Assembly: GCF_036231965.1 (NCBI RefSeq)
Contig: NZ_CP109499.1
Location: 6,262,001 to 6,326,000 of the forward strand
Reading direction: 5' to 3'
Length of the DNA: 64,000 bases
Origin: Streptomyces sp. NBC_01428
GTDB taxonomy: Bacteria; Actinomycetota; Actinomycetes; Streptomycetales; Streptomycetaceae
Shown here: in pieces, positions 27,118-35,409 of the stretch
Layout of the letters: each line of letters begins with the position of its first letter
Position numbering within the stretch: the first letter of the stretch is position 1
Position numbers and translations under genes: made by a program
The notes under the pieces: model-generated
What the model was told of the DNA's origin: nothing
The model's input: the letters and a program-made list of their open reading frames with translations, nothing else
The model's database searches: none

Positions 27118-27567
27118 TCAGCCCGCGGTGCCGTCCGGCTCCAGCATCCTGGAGAGCAGGTCGCGCAGGGTCAGCCGCTCCTGCTCCGACAGGCCGGCCA
27201 GGGGTTCGCGCGCGAACTTCAGGGAGTCGCGCAGGCCCCCGGCCACTGTGCGCCCCTCGGCCGTCGCGGCGGCCAGTTTCACCCGGCGGTCCGCCGGATC
27301 GGGGCGCCGCTCCACCAGGCCCCGCGCCTCCAGCCGGTCCACGATCCCCGTGACGTTCGACGGCTCGCACCGCAGCTTCTGCGCCAGGCGGCGCATGGGC
27401 AGGGGCTCCAGCGAGAGCAGACTCAGCAGCCGTGCCTGCGCGCCGGTCAGGGCGTGCTCGGCCGCGGCGTCCTCGTACTCGTCGTGGTAGCGGGCCACGA
27501 CCGTGCCGATCAGCTCGACGACCTCCATGGTCAAGGGGTCGATCCGGGGTCTCTTCTGGGTGGCCAT
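27118..27567 (-). CDS. MarR family transcriptional regulator
   Basis: 149 residues with a winged HTH: LTGAQARLLSLLSLEPLPMRRLAQKL, the recognition helix region CEPSNVTGIVDRLEARG, and the wing VERRPDPADRRVKL. A single cysteine lies at the recognition helix; it does not match the N-terminal sensing Cys of OhrR, so peroxide sensing is not supported. A TACGCT box ends exactly 7 nt before the ATG, suggesting a leaderless mRNA. It is divergent from the MDR reductase gene and probably controls it. Confidence 0.87.
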   Translation of the reverse strand: MATQKRPRIDPLTMEVVELIGTVVARYHDEYEDAAAEHALTGAQARLLSLLSLEPLPMRRLAQKLRCEPSNVTGIVDRLEARGLVERRPDPADRRVKLAAATAEGRTVAGGLRDSLKFAREPLAGLSEQERLTLRDLLSRMLEPDGTAG

Positions 27568-27574
27568 GCCTCCG

Positions 27575-27619
27575 AGCGTACCCCGTTACTTGACATCATG
27601 AAATATTCAGGCGCATGGT
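27575..27619. promoter_or_regulatory. Divergent marR / MDR-reductase promoter region
   Basis: On the minus strand TACGCT (27580-27575) is 7 nt from the MarR start. On the plus strand TTGACA (27590-27595), an 18-nt spacer and CATGGT (27614-27619) form a good promoter. The spacer is AT-rich and carries TGAAATATTCA, a short imperfect palindrome that could be the MarR operator. Confidence 0.5.
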
Positions 27620-27709
27620 TGTTTCAGGTAATGAAGTACTTGTTGCCGTGGACGAACCACCGCTGAACCGCCAGAGCCGCTCGCCCGTCACTGTGAAAGG
27701 CGCACCCTC

Positions 27710-28732
27710 ATGTCCGAGACCCCCCACCTCCCCGCCGTCAACCGTGAATGGCAGCTGGTCAGCCGTCCGGTCGGCTGGCCCAAGCCCGAGGACTTCGCCC
27801 TGGTCGAGGCCGAGGTGCGGCAGCCGGGACCGGGCCAGGTCCTGGTGCGCAACGCCTATGCGTCCGTCGACCCGTACATGCGTGGCCGCATGAGCGCCGC
27901 CAAGTCCTATGTCGCGCCCTTCGAGCTGGGGAAGACCATGCAGGGCGGCGCGGTCGGCGAGGTCGTCGCCTCGAACGCGGAGGGCATCGCCGTCGGCGAC
28001 CACGTCCTGCACTTCCTCGGCTGGCGCGAGTACGCGGTCGTGGACGCCAAGCAGGCCGTCAAGGTCGACCCCGAGGCCGCGCCGCTCTCCACGTACCTCG
28101 GCGTCCTCGGCATGACCGGCCTCACCGCCTACGCGGGGCTGCTGCGCGTCGCGGACTTCAAGGAGGGCGACGCGGTCTTCGTGTCCGGCGCGGCCGGCGC
28201 GGTCGGCAGCCAGGTCGGCCAGATCGCGAAGCTGAAGGGCGCCTCGCGTGTCATCGGCTCCGCCGGTTCCGACGAGAAGGTCAAGCTCCTGGTCGAGGAG
28301 TACGGCTTCGACGCGGCCTTCAACTACAAGAACGGCCCGGTCTCCCAGCAGCTCCGCGAGGCCGCACCCGACGGGATCGACGTCTACTTCGACAACGTGG
28401 GCGGCGACCACCTGGAGGCGGCGATCGGCTCCCTCAACCGGGACGGCCGCATCGCGATCTGCGGCATGATCTCCGTCTACAACAGCACCGAGGCCGTCCC
28501 CGGCCCGAAGAACCTGGCCCGTCTGATCCAGACCCGCGGCCGCATCCAGGGCTTCCTCGTCGGCGACCACTACGACCTCCAGCAGGAGTTCGTCCAGGAG
28601 GTCGGCGGCTGGGTCCGCTCCGGCGAGCTGAAGTACAACGAGACGGTCGTCGAGGGCATCGAGAACAACCTGGAGGCCTTCTTCGGCGTCCTGCGCGGCG
28701 ACAACACCGGAAAGATGATCGTCAAGCTCTGA
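27710..28732 (+). CDS. NADP-dependent MDR oxidoreductase (CurA / prostaglandin-reductase-like)
   Basis: 340 residues. It lacks the zinc ligands of alcohol dehydrogenases and shows the leukotriene B4 12-hydroxydehydrogenase pattern: NAYASVDPYMRGRM near residue 47, LGMTGLTAYAGLL near 132, the NADPH site VSGAAGAVGSQVGQIAKLKG near 155-174, and YFDNVGGDHLEAAI near 226. These enzymes reduce the double bond of alpha,beta-unsaturated carbonyls, a detoxification role. It is divergent from MarR. A roughly 90-nt leader separates the predicted promoter from the ATG. A hairpin terminator follows. Confidence 0.9.
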   Translation: MSETPHLPAVNREWQLVSRPVGWPKPEDFALVEAEVRQPGPGQVLVRNAYASVDPYMRGRMSAAKSYVAPFELGKTMQGGAVGEVVASNAEGIAVGDHVLHFLGWREYAVVDAKQAVKVDPEAAPLSTYLGVLGMTGLTAYAGLLRVADFKEGDAVFVSGAAGAVGSQVGQIAKLKGASRVIGSAGSDEKVKLLVEEYGFDAAFNYKNGPVSQQLREAAPDGIDVYFDNVGGDHLEAAIGSLNRDGRIAICGMISVYNSTEAVPGPKNLARLIQTRGRIQGFLVGDHYDLQQEFVQEVGGWVRSGELKYNETVVEGIENNLEAFFGVLRGDNTGKMIVKL

Positions 28733-28775
28733 CCTGCCCCGACCCGCGCCGACCTGCTCGGACGCGAAGGGTCCA

Positions 28776-28808
28776 CCGCCCCCGGCCGCCCTCGGCGACC
28801 GGGGGCGG
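28776..28808 (+). terminator. Hairpin terminator after MDR reductase
   Basis: A 10-bp perfect stem (CCGCCCCCGG with CCGGGGGCGG) with a 13-nt loop lies 44 bp after the stop codon. Confidence 0.7.
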
Positions 28809-28902
28809 GCCTGTCGCCGGACTTCCGACATGCGATAACTTCTTTCCGAAGTCGTCGCGATCGTGGGCGCGAGTCGCGACCGGCCAAGGAGGAGCGCACC
28901 GT

Positions 28903-29322
28903 ATGTCCATCCAGCAGTCCGAGGTCCTGTACACCGCAGTCGCCACCGCCGAGAACGGGCGGGACGGCCGCGTCGCCACCGACGACGGCAAGCTCGACGT
29001 CGTCGTCAACCCGCCGAAGGAGATGGGCGGCAGCGGCGCCGGCACCAACCCGGAGCAGCTCTTCGCCGCCGGGTACAGCGCCTGCTTCCAGGGCGCCCTC
29101 GGTGTCGTGGCCCGGCAGGAGAACGCCGACATCACCGGCTCGACCGTCACCGCGAAGGTCGGCATCGGCAAGAACGACGACGGTTTCGGGATCATCGTGG
29201 AGATCTCCGCCACGATCCCGAACGTCGACGCCGGCACCGCCCGCGCGCTCCTGGAGAAGGCCCACCAGGTCTGCCCGTACTCGAAGGCGACGCGCGGCAA
29301 CATCACCGTGACGCTCGCCTGA
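28903..29322 (+). CDS. ohr: Organic hydroperoxide resistance protein (Ohr, OsmC superfamily)
   Basis: 139 residues, typical for Ohr. The two redox cysteines are in GYSACFQGAL (about residue 59) and HQVCPYSKATRGN (about 123), as in the lipoyl-dependent Ohr reductases that remove organic peroxides. GGAGG about 9 nt upstream supports the ATG. It follows the MDR reductase in the same direction but behind a terminator. No OhrR-like regulator with an N-terminal sensing cysteine is seen next to it. Confidence 0.92.
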   Translation: MSIQQSEVLYTAVATAENGRDGRVATDDGKLDVVVNPPKEMGGSGAGTNPEQLFAAGYSACFQGALGVVARQENADITGSTVTAKVGIGKNDDGFGIIVEISATIPNVDAGTARALLEKAHQVCPYSKATRGNITVTLA

Positions 29323-29345
29323 CGGCGCCCGTCGCACGCCACGGA

Positions 29346-29374
29346 GGCCGCACCCCGGGACGCGGGGCGCGGCC
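29346..29374 (+). terminator. Hairpin terminator after ohr
   Basis: A 12-bp stem with one mismatch (GGCCGCACCCCG against CGGGGCGCGGCC), 5-nt loop, followed by TTC. Confidence 0.65.
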
Positions 29375-29459
29375 TTCGCCGTGCCCGACGACGGATCCGG
29401 TGCCGCGCCCGGCGGAATCCGGTCGCCACCGCCCCGTGATGTCCCGCGCGGCACCCCGA

Positions 29460-29465
29460 TATGGT
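29460..29465 (+). promoter_or_regulatory. -10 box of leaderless promoter for the CysZ/EI24 gene
   Basis: TATGGT is followed by exactly 7 nt and then the ATG at 29473. It overlaps the upstream ATG at 29461, arguing against that start. Confidence 0.6.
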
Positions 29466-29472
29466 TCCCCCC

Positions 29473-30285
29473 ATGCGCGATCTCGGGGTGGGTTTCGGTC
29501 ATCTGTTGCGGGGCCAGCGATGGGTGGTCCGGCACGGCAAGCAGTACGGGTTCGGCCTGCTGCCCGGGCTCATCACGCTCGTGCTGTACGCGGGGGCGCT
29601 GGTCGGACTCGGCATGTACGGCGAGGACCTCGTCACCTGGTCCACCCCGTTCGCCGACCACTGGACCAGCCCCTGGTCCGGCCTCTTCCGCGGCTTCCTC
29701 ACCGCCGTGCTGTTCGCCCTCGCGCTGCTCCTGGCCGTCGTCACCTTCACCGCCGTCACCCTGCTGATAGGCCAGCCCTTCTACGAGAACCTCTCGGAGA
29801 AGGTCGACCGTGACGTCTCCCCGGACGGCAGCGCCCCCGAGTCGGGGCTGCCGCTCTGGCGGGAACTGTGGATCTCCGGACGCGACAGCCTCCGGATCGT
29901 GGTGCGGGCCGCCGTCTGGGGCGTGCTGCTCTTCGCGCTCGGCTTCGTGCCCTTCGTCGGCCAGACCGCCGTCCCGGTGCTCGGCTTCTTCGTCACCGGC
30001 TTCTTCCTCACCGAGGAACTCGTCGCCGTCGCCCTCCAGCGCCGCCGGGTCGATCTGCGCACCCGCCTCACCCTGCTCCGCTCCCGCAAGACGCTGGTCT
30101 GGGGCTTCGGCACACCGCTGGCCCTGGCGTTCGTCGTGCCGTTCGTCGCGGTGTTCCTGATGCCGGGCGCCGTCGCGGGCGCCACCCTGATGGCCCGGGA
30201 CCTGCTCGGCGAGGAGACGGGCGAGGGCGCGAGCGACGCCGAGGTCTCCGCGGCGGCCGCGGCGGAGGAGACCGCCACTCCGTGA
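29473..30285 (+). CDS. EI24/CysZ-like membrane protein
   Basis: 270 residues with four or more membrane helices (GLITLVLYAGALVGLGMY, FLTAVLFALALLLAVVTFTAVTLLIG, VWGVLLFALGFVPFVGQ, VLGFFVTGFFLTEELVAVAL, LALAFVVPFVAVFLMPGAVAGATLM) and the family segment IGQPFYENLSEKVDR. The family includes CysZ sulfate permease, but actinobacterial members have not been tied to sulfate. The start at 29473 is chosen because a TATGGT -10 box lies 7 nt before it, indicating a leaderless mRNA; the ATG 4 codons upstream lies inside that box. Confidence 0.83.
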   Translation: MRDLGVGFGHLLRGQRWVVRHGKQYGFGLLPGLITLVLYAGALVGLGMYGEDLVTWSTPFADHWTSPWSGLFRGFLTAVLFALALLLAVVTFTAVTLLIGQPFYENLSEKVDRDVSPDGSAPESGLPLWRELWISGRDSLRIVVRAAVWGVLLFALGFVPFVGQTAVPVLGFFVTGFFLTEELVAVALQRRRVDLRTRLTLLRSRKTLVWGFGTPLALAFVVPFVAVFLMPGAVAGATLMARDLLGEETGEGASDAEVSAAAAAEETATP

Positions 30286-30308
30286 CCGGAGGCCCCGGCC
30301 CCTCCGGT

Positions 30309-31607
30309 TCAGCCGCGCGACCGCCGCGCCGCGCCGACGGCGGGTGTCCCGGAACCCGCGGCCACCGTCAGGATCGCGCGCACCTGGGCGACGATGTCGA
30401 GGCGGTTGCGCACGAACGCGGGGTCCGTCACCGCTCCGCTCGCCGGGTCCGTGTTCCCGGGCCCGAACTCCAGCACGGGCGTGTGGACATGGCCGCCCGG
30501 CAGGCTCGCGCCCAGGCCGAGACGGTCGCGCAGCAGGGTCGCCCGGTAGGCGATCTCGTTGGACAGGTAGTCCCCGCCGCCGCCCGCGCGGGCCTGCGAT
30601 CCCGGCGTCGGTCCGTCGTCCCGGACGACCGGATCGGCGCCCCCGGCCGGGATCTCGGTCACCGCGGTGTGGTCGTAGACCGGGAAGCGCCCCGTCGGCG
30701 CGGCGACGATCCGCGCGTACGGGAGGGTCGTCGACGTCCACTGGGGCTGCGCGGCCGGGTCGGTCACCGGCACGGTCCCGGTGCTGGAGACGTTCTCGTT
30801 GTCCGGGAAGCCGCCCCGCCAGGCCCCGTTGGTGCGCTCCACGTCGAACCGGCCGACGCGGCCCTGGCTGACGGTCGTGAACAGGTCCACGTGCGGAAGG
30901 TACGGGCCGAGGGCGCGTTCCACCGCGCCTTCGGCGAAGTCCCGCCAGCGGACGGGGAAGACGACGGCCTCCACCCGCGCGGGCCCTTCCGCCGTCCGGA
31001 TCGTCGTGCCGTCCAGGGCGAGAGCGGTCGCCCCGGAGGGGTTGGAGATCCGGACGTCCCGGTCCAGGGTGAACGGGTCGAACCCGGTGACGAGGATCCG
31101 CTTCACCCGGTCGCGCGGCGGATAGCGCACGGCGTCCTGGCCGCGTGAACCCCGCTCCAAGGCGTCGAGCAGGCGGCCGCGGCAGGCGTCGGTCACCCCG
31201 AACGCGGGCTGCCACCGCCGGACTTCGAGGGTCATGCCGAGCCGGGCCCAGTACAGCGGCCGGTCGTCGTCCCGGCTCAGGTCGCCGCCCGCGGGGCCCC
31301 GCCCCTGGACCCGGTCGACCGCCCGCTGCCACAGGCGCGCACCCTGCCGCCGGACGATCCGCTCGGCCTGCGCGTACGACCCGGCCCGCGCCAGCGCCCG
31401 TGCGAACTCCGGTGCCACCGTGTCGAATCCGGAGCGCCGCAGGATCTCCTGCGGTGCCGCCCGGTCGAGCCGCCGCTCCTCGGCCGTGGGAACCCCGGTG
31501 GCGGTGGCGGTGGGCGCGGCCGGAAGGGCCGAGGCGGCGGGCGGTGCGGCGAACCCCGCCAGCAGTGCGAGCCCGAGGACGCCGATCCGAACGCGGAGAC
31601 GATTCAA
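30309..31607 (-). CDS. Secreted pyroglutamyl-peptidase (C15) homologue with catalytic Cys replaced by Ser
   Basis: 432 residues from a TTG start that gives a clean Sec signal (RLRVRIGVLGLALLAGFAAPPAASA); an upstream ATG at 31685 is possible but would bury the signal peptide. After a ~150-residue N-terminal region, the C15 fold starts with ILVTGFDPF. The catalytic Glu is kept in DVERTNGAW, PDNENVS matches the conserved PDNEG, and the His is kept in HVHTP. The position of the nucleophile Cys (canonical YLCN) reads DYLSN, so Ser replaces Cys. Canonical enzymes are cytoplasmic and about 215 residues. The protein may be inactive, binding or mechanistically altered. Confidence 0.78.
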   Translation of the reverse strand: MNRLRVRIGVLGLALLAGFAAPPAASALPAAPTATATGVPTAEERRLDRAAPQEILRRSGFDTVAPEFARALARAGSYAQAERIVRRQGARLWQRAVDRVQGRGPAGGDLSRDDDRPLYWARLGMTLEVRRWQPAFGVTDACRGRLLDALERGSRGQDAVRYPPRDRVKRILVTGFDPFTLDRDVRISNPSGATALALDGTTIRTAEGPARVEAVVFPVRWRDFAEGAVERALGPYLPHVDLFTTVSQGRVGRFDVERTNGAWRGGFPDNENVSSTGTVPVTDPAAQPQWTSTTLPYARIVAAPTGRFPVYDHTAVTEIPAGGADPVVRDDGPTPGSQARAGGGGDYLSNEIAYRATLLRDRLGLGASLPGGHVHTPVLEFGPGNTDPASGAVTDPAFVRNRLDIVAQVRAILTVAAGSGTPAVGAARRSRG

Positions 31608-31737
31608 GGGAGTTCGGGCCTTCCGTCGCGTGGGGGTGCAGCCGGACGGCGCCGAGTATCCCGTGACGCGTGGGACGGGCGCCATGGCGCGGGGCCGATG
31701 TGGCCGAAGCGCGCCGGTCGTCCGACGGTGGAGTCGC

Positions 31738-32160
31738 TCACGGGGAGAACGCGGCCGCCGAGGTCCGCAGCGCGGCCTGGAACGCCGTGCGGGCCGGTGT
31801 CAGGGACGGCCCGCGCGGGGTCGCCGCGTACACCGCCCGGGCGGGCGCGGCCTCGTCGCGGACCGGGACGAGCGCGATGCCGGGCCGTACGGCCTCGGCG
31901 GCGAGCGCCGGGACCGGGGTCACCCCGAGCCCGGCGGCGACGTACCCCTGCCGGGCGGTCCACTCGGCGACGACGTGCGCGATGCGTGGCCGGAACCCGT
32001 GCCGCAGCGCCGCGTCGAGGAGTGTCCCCTCGGACCGCCGGCTCCCGGACACCCAGTCCTCGTCCGCCAGTCGGGGCAGCCGCACCCGGCCGGTCCGGCC
32101 GGACGCGCCGGCGGAGGTGGAGGTCGTCGCCGCGGTCGGCGCCCCCGTGACGGGGTGAGC
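31738..32160 (-). pseudogene. Remnant of a LysR-family regulator (effector domain only)
   Basis: About 140 codons resemble the C-terminal part of a LysR substrate-binding domain: RLPRLADEDWVSGSRRS, then AEWTARQGYVAAGLGVTPVPALAAEAV, then YAATPRGPSLTPARTAF. There is no HTH; going upstream the frame runs into the 3' end of the TetR gene. No ribosome site or plausible start was found; a GTG at 32085 would give only 115 residues. This is best read as a decayed gene truncated at its 5' end. Confidence 0.6.
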
Positions 32161-32185
32161 CGGGCGGCGGCGCAGGAGAGAGCGG

Positions 32186-32743
32186 TCAGTGCTCGCCGAG
32201 CAGTGTCAGGAAGTCACGGAACGCGGCCGGCATGTCCACCGACTCCGGGTCCAGCAGCCATTGGTACTGGAGCCCGTCCATCACGGCCACGAGCAGGGGG
32301 GCGGCGCGCTCCGGCGTGAGGCCGCTCGGCAGCCGCTCCCCGTACTCGGCGCGCAGCACCGCGGCCATGTTCGCGCGGACGGCGGTGTAGCGCCGGGTGA
32401 AGAACTCGCGCGCCGGGTGCCCCTCCGTGACGCTCTCGCCGAGCAGCGCGGAGAACGTCTGGATGATGCCGGGCCGCATCGCGTTGTACTCGACCAGCGA
32501 GACGAGCAGATCGGACCGCCACGCGCTGTCCGGCACGGCGTCCCACTGGTCGCGCTCCTTGAGCACGGCGACGAGCAGCGCCTCCTTGGTCGGGAAGTGG
32601 TGCAGCAGGCCCTGCTGGGTGAGTCCCACGCGCTCGGCGACCGCGGCGAGGCTCGCGCCCCGGTAGCCGCGCTCGGCGATCACCTCCAGCGCCGCACGCA
32701 CGATCTCCGCGCGCCGCTCCTCACTCCTGGTCCTGGTCGCCAT
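32186..32743 (-). CDS. TetR family transcriptional regulator
   Basis: 185 residues. The HTH shows IVRAALEVIAERGYRGASLAAVAERVGLTQQGLLHHFPTKEALL (residues about 13-55). The C-terminal half has the TetR ligand-binding helices with PGIIQTFSALLGES. The ATG at 32743 is 6 nt after TACGGT, indicating a leaderless transcript. It is divergent from the GH3 beta-glucosidase and likely represses it through the inverted repeat between them, a common arrangement for Streptomyces glycoside hydrolases (which, however, usually use LacI regulators). Confidence 0.88.
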   Translation of the reverse strand: MATRTRSEERRAEIVRAALEVIAERGYRGASLAAVAERVGLTQQGLLHHFPTKEALLVAVLKERDQWDAVPDSAWRSDLLVSLVEYNAMRPGIIQTFSALLGESVTEGHPAREFFTRRYTAVRANMAAVLRAEYGERLPSGLTPERAAPLLVAVMDGLQYQWLLDPESVDMPAAFRDFLTLLGEH

Positions 32744-32749
32744 GGCGTC

Positions 32750-32755
32750 ACCGTA
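32750..32755 (-). promoter_or_regulatory. -10 box of leaderless tetR promoter
   Basis: TACGGT on the minus strand, 6 nt before the ATG at 32743. Confidence 0.5.
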
Positions 32756-32797
32756 CGGCATCCGATCACCGCGATTGTAACGGCAGAATAACGAAAC

Positions 32798-32815
32798 CTA
32801 CCGCTCTACAGGTAG
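32798..32815. promoter_or_regulatory. Inverted repeat between tetR and GH3 beta-glucosidase
   Basis: CTACC, 8 nt, GGTAG: a perfect 5-bp-arm palindrome in the 121-bp divergent region, about 50 bp before both start codons. It is the best candidate operator of the TetR protein. Confidence 0.5.
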
Positions 32816-32864
32816 CCGATGCAGGATGGAGGCCACAGACGGCTTTCAACGAGGAGGTGCCGCC

Positions 32865-35321
32865 ATGGCGGAGACAGCGGTGGACACGGCGAAGGACCCG
32901 CAGGGGGCGGACGCGGCCCGCGAGGCCGTCGTCGAGGCGGCGCTCGCCCGCCTCGACCTCGACGCGAAGGCGCGCCTGCTGGCCGGCCAGAACATGTGGA
33001 CGCTCCCCGCGCTCCCCGAGATCGGGCTGCCGTCGCTGGTCATGTCGGACGGCCCGATCGGCGTCCGCGGCGTCCACTGGACCGCCGACGACCCCTCCGT
33101 CGCCCTGCCCTCGCCCACCGCCCTCGCCGCCACCTGGGACCCGGAGCTGGCCCGCCGCGCCGGCACGCTCCTCGCCCAGGAGGCCCGCCGCAAGGGCGTC
33201 CACGTCCTGCTCGCCCCCACCGTGAACCTGCACCGCTCCCCGCTCGGCGGGCGTCACTTCGAGGCCTACAGCGAGGACCCCCTGCTGACCGGCGCGATCG
33301 GCAGCGGCTACGTCCGGGGCGTGCAGTCCGGCGGAGTCGGCACCACCGTCAAGCACTTCGTCGCCAACGACGCCGAGACCGACCGCTTCACCGTCGACAA
33401 CCTCGTCTCCGAACGCGCCCTGCGCGAGCTCTATCTGGCCCCCTTCGAGACCATCGTCGAGAACGCCCACCCCTGGGGCATCATGACCGCCTACAACCAG
33501 GTCAACGGCACCACGATGACCGAGCACCGCCACCTCGTGAACGAGGTCCTGCGCGGCGAGTGGGGCTTCGACGGCTTCAACGTCTCCGACTGGATGGCCG
33601 GCCGCGCCACCAAGGCCGCCATCGAGGGCGGCCTCGACGTCGCCATGCCCGGCCCCCGCACCGTCTACGGCGCCCCGCTCGCCGCCGCCGTCCGGGCCGG
33701 CGAGGTCGACGAGGCCACCGTCGACACGGCCGTCCGCAACGTGCTGCGCCTCGCCGCCCGCGTCGGCATCCTCCAGGGTGCCGAGCCCGTCGTGACCGAC
33801 CTGCCCGCGACCGTCGACGGAGAGGCGCTGGCCCGCGAGATCGCCCGCCGCGCCTTCGTCCTCGTCCGCAACGAAGGCGCCCTGCCGCTCACGGAAGGCC
33901 GTCGCGTCGCGCTCATCGGGGCCGCGGCCCGCGACGCCCGTGTCCTCGGCGGCGGCTCCGCCACCGTGTTCCCCGCCCGGGTGGTCTCGCCCCTCGACGG
34001 CCTCACCGCCGCCCTCCCCGAGGGCACGCTCAGCTACGCCGTCGGCGCCGACCCGACCGTCGAACTCCCCGTCGCCGACAAGGGGTTCGAGCTGCGTGCG
34101 GTCTGCCGCGACGCCACGGGGGAGACCATCGGCAGCGGCTCGGCCCCGAGCGGCCAGATCCAGTGGATGGGTGACGACCTGCCCGAGGGCGTCACCCACG
34201 ACACCCTCCACACCGTGGAGCTGACCGGCACCTTCACCCCGCGCGACACCGGCCTGCACACCTTCGGCGTGAAGGGCCTCGGCGCGTTCACCCTCACCGT
34301 CGACGGCACGACCTGCTTCGACGGCGTCCAGGGCACCGACAAGGACGACCCCTTCATCACCTTCTTCGGCGCCCCCGTCCCGCGCGGCCGGGCCGAACTC
34401 ACCGCCGGAACGCCCGTCGAGGTCTCCCTCACCTACGTCGTCGCCCTCCCCGAGGACATCCCGATGAAGGTCGTCGGCTTCTCGCTCGCCCACCAGGAAC
34501 CGGTGCGCGACGCCGACGAACTGATCGCCGAGGCCGTCGAGGCCGCCCGCGCCGCCGACACCGCCGTCGTCGTGGTCGCCACCACCGACCGCGTCGAGTC
34601 CGAGGGCTTCGACCGCGCGGACCTCGGGCTCCCCGGCCGCCAGGACGAGCTGGTGCACGCCGTGGCCGCCGCCAACCCCAACACCGTCGTGATCGTCAAC
34701 TCCGGCTCCCCGGTGGAGCTTCCGTGGCGCGACGAGGTCGCCGCGGTGCTCCTGAGCTGGTTCCCCGGCCAAGAGGGCGGCGCCGCCCTCGCCGACGTCC
34801 TCACCGGCGCCCACGAGCCCGGCGGCCGCCTCCCCACCACCTGGGGCTCCCTCGCCGACGCCCCGGTCACCCGGGTCGCCCCGGCCGACGGCGAACTCCC
34901 CTACACGGAGGACGTGTTCATCGGCTACCGCGCCTGGGAGAAGGAGGGGCGGACCCCCTCCTACCCGTTCGGCCACGGACTCGGCTACACCGACTGGACG
35001 TACGAGGCGATCGAGGTCGAGGGAACGACCGTGACCGTCCGGGTCCGCAACTCCGGTGAGCGCGTCGGACGCGAGGTCGTCCAGGTCTATCTCGCCCCCA
35101 CGGAACCGGACGCGGAGCGGCCCGCCCGGGCGCTCGCCGGATTCGCCGTCGTCGAGGCCGCCCCCGGCGCGAGCGTCGAGGCCGTCGTGGAGCTGCCGCG
35201 CCGCGCGTTCGAGCTCTGGGACACCGCCGCCGGCGGCTGGGCGTTTGTGAAGGGTTCGTACGAGATTCAGGCAGGGCGTTCCCTCATGGACCCCCGGCTG
35301 CGCACGATCATCGAGGCGTGA
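32865..35321 (+). CDS. bglX: GH3 beta-glucosidase with PA14 domain
   Basis: 818 residues without a signal peptide, so cytoplasmic. Domains in order: GH3 N-terminal barrel (about 30-300) with KHFVANDAE and the nucleophile Asp in FNVSDWMAG (about residue 242); GH3 C-terminal domain split by a PA14 insertion (about 395-540, TGTFTPRDTGLHTFGVKGLG); then TDRVESEGFDRADLGLPG and a fibronectin-III-like end (about 720-810). The ATG at 32865 has GAGGAGG 7 nt upstream; an earlier in-frame ATG at 32826 lacks one. It probably hydrolyses imported beta-glucosides or similar glycosides. Divergent from TetR; followed by a terminator. The symbol reflects family resemblance only. Confidence 0.88.
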   Translation: MAETAVDTAKDPQGADAAREAVVEAALARLDLDAKARLLAGQNMWTLPALPEIGLPSLVMSDGPIGVRGVHWTADDPSVALPSPTALAATWDPELARRAGTLLAQEARRKGVHVLLAPTVNLHRSPLGGRHFEAYSEDPLLTGAIGSGYVRGVQSGGVGTTVKHFVANDAETDRFTVDNLVSERALRELYLAPFETIVENAHPWGIMTAYNQVNGTTMTEHRHLVNEVLRGEWGFDGFNVSDWMAGRATKAAIEGGLDVAMPGPRTVYGAPLAAAVRAGEVDEATVDTAVRNVLRLAARVGILQGAEPVVTDLPATVDGEALAREIARRAFVLVRNEGALPLTEGRRVALIGAAARDARVLGGGSATVFPARVVSPLDGLTAALPEGTLSYAVGADPTVELPVADKGFELRAVCRDATGETIGSGSAPSGQIQWMGDDLPEGVTHDTLHTVELTGTFTPRDTGLHTFGVKGLGAFTLTVDGTTCFDGVQGTDKDDPFITFFGAPVPRGRAELTAGTPVEVSLTYVVALPEDIPMKVVGFSLAHQEPVRDADELIAEAVEAARAADTAVVVVATTDRVESEGFDRADLGLPGRQDELVHAVAAANPNTVVIVNSGSPVELPWRDEVAAVLLSWFPGQEGGAALADVLTGAHEPGGRLPTTWGSLADAPVTRVAPADGELPYTEDVFIGYRAWEKEGRTPSYPFGHGLGYTDWTYEAIEVEGTTVTVRVRNSGERVGREVVQVYLAPTEPDAERPARALAGFAVVEAAPGASVEAVVELPRRAFELWDTAAGGWAFVKGSYEIQAGRSLMDPRLRTIIEA

Positions 35322-35342
35322 CCGGCGCACGTCCCCCCGAGC

Positions 35343-35378
35343 AGCCCCGGTCCGGAACCTGACCTCCGGACCGGGGCT
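35343..35378. terminator. Bidirectional hairpin terminator between GH3 and aldose epimerase
   Basis: A perfect 14-bp stem (AGCCCCGGTCCGGA and its complement) with an 8-nt loop, between two converging genes. Confidence 0.85.
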
Positions 35379-35409
35379 CGCCCTTCTCCTGTCGCCAGGG
35401 CCTGTCGCC

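Noticed and set aside
27118..27567. OhrR assignment for the MarR gene
   Set aside because: The characteristic N-terminal sensing cysteine is missing.
28570..31332. 920-codon minus-strand open frame across reductase, ohr and EI24 genes
   Set aside because: Crosses three well-supported genes on the other strand and two terminators; compositional artefact.
30309..31685. ATG at 31685 as start of the pyroglutamyl-peptidase homologue
   Set aside because: No ribosome site and it would place about 26 polar residues before the signal peptide; TTG at 31607 fits better, though not proven.
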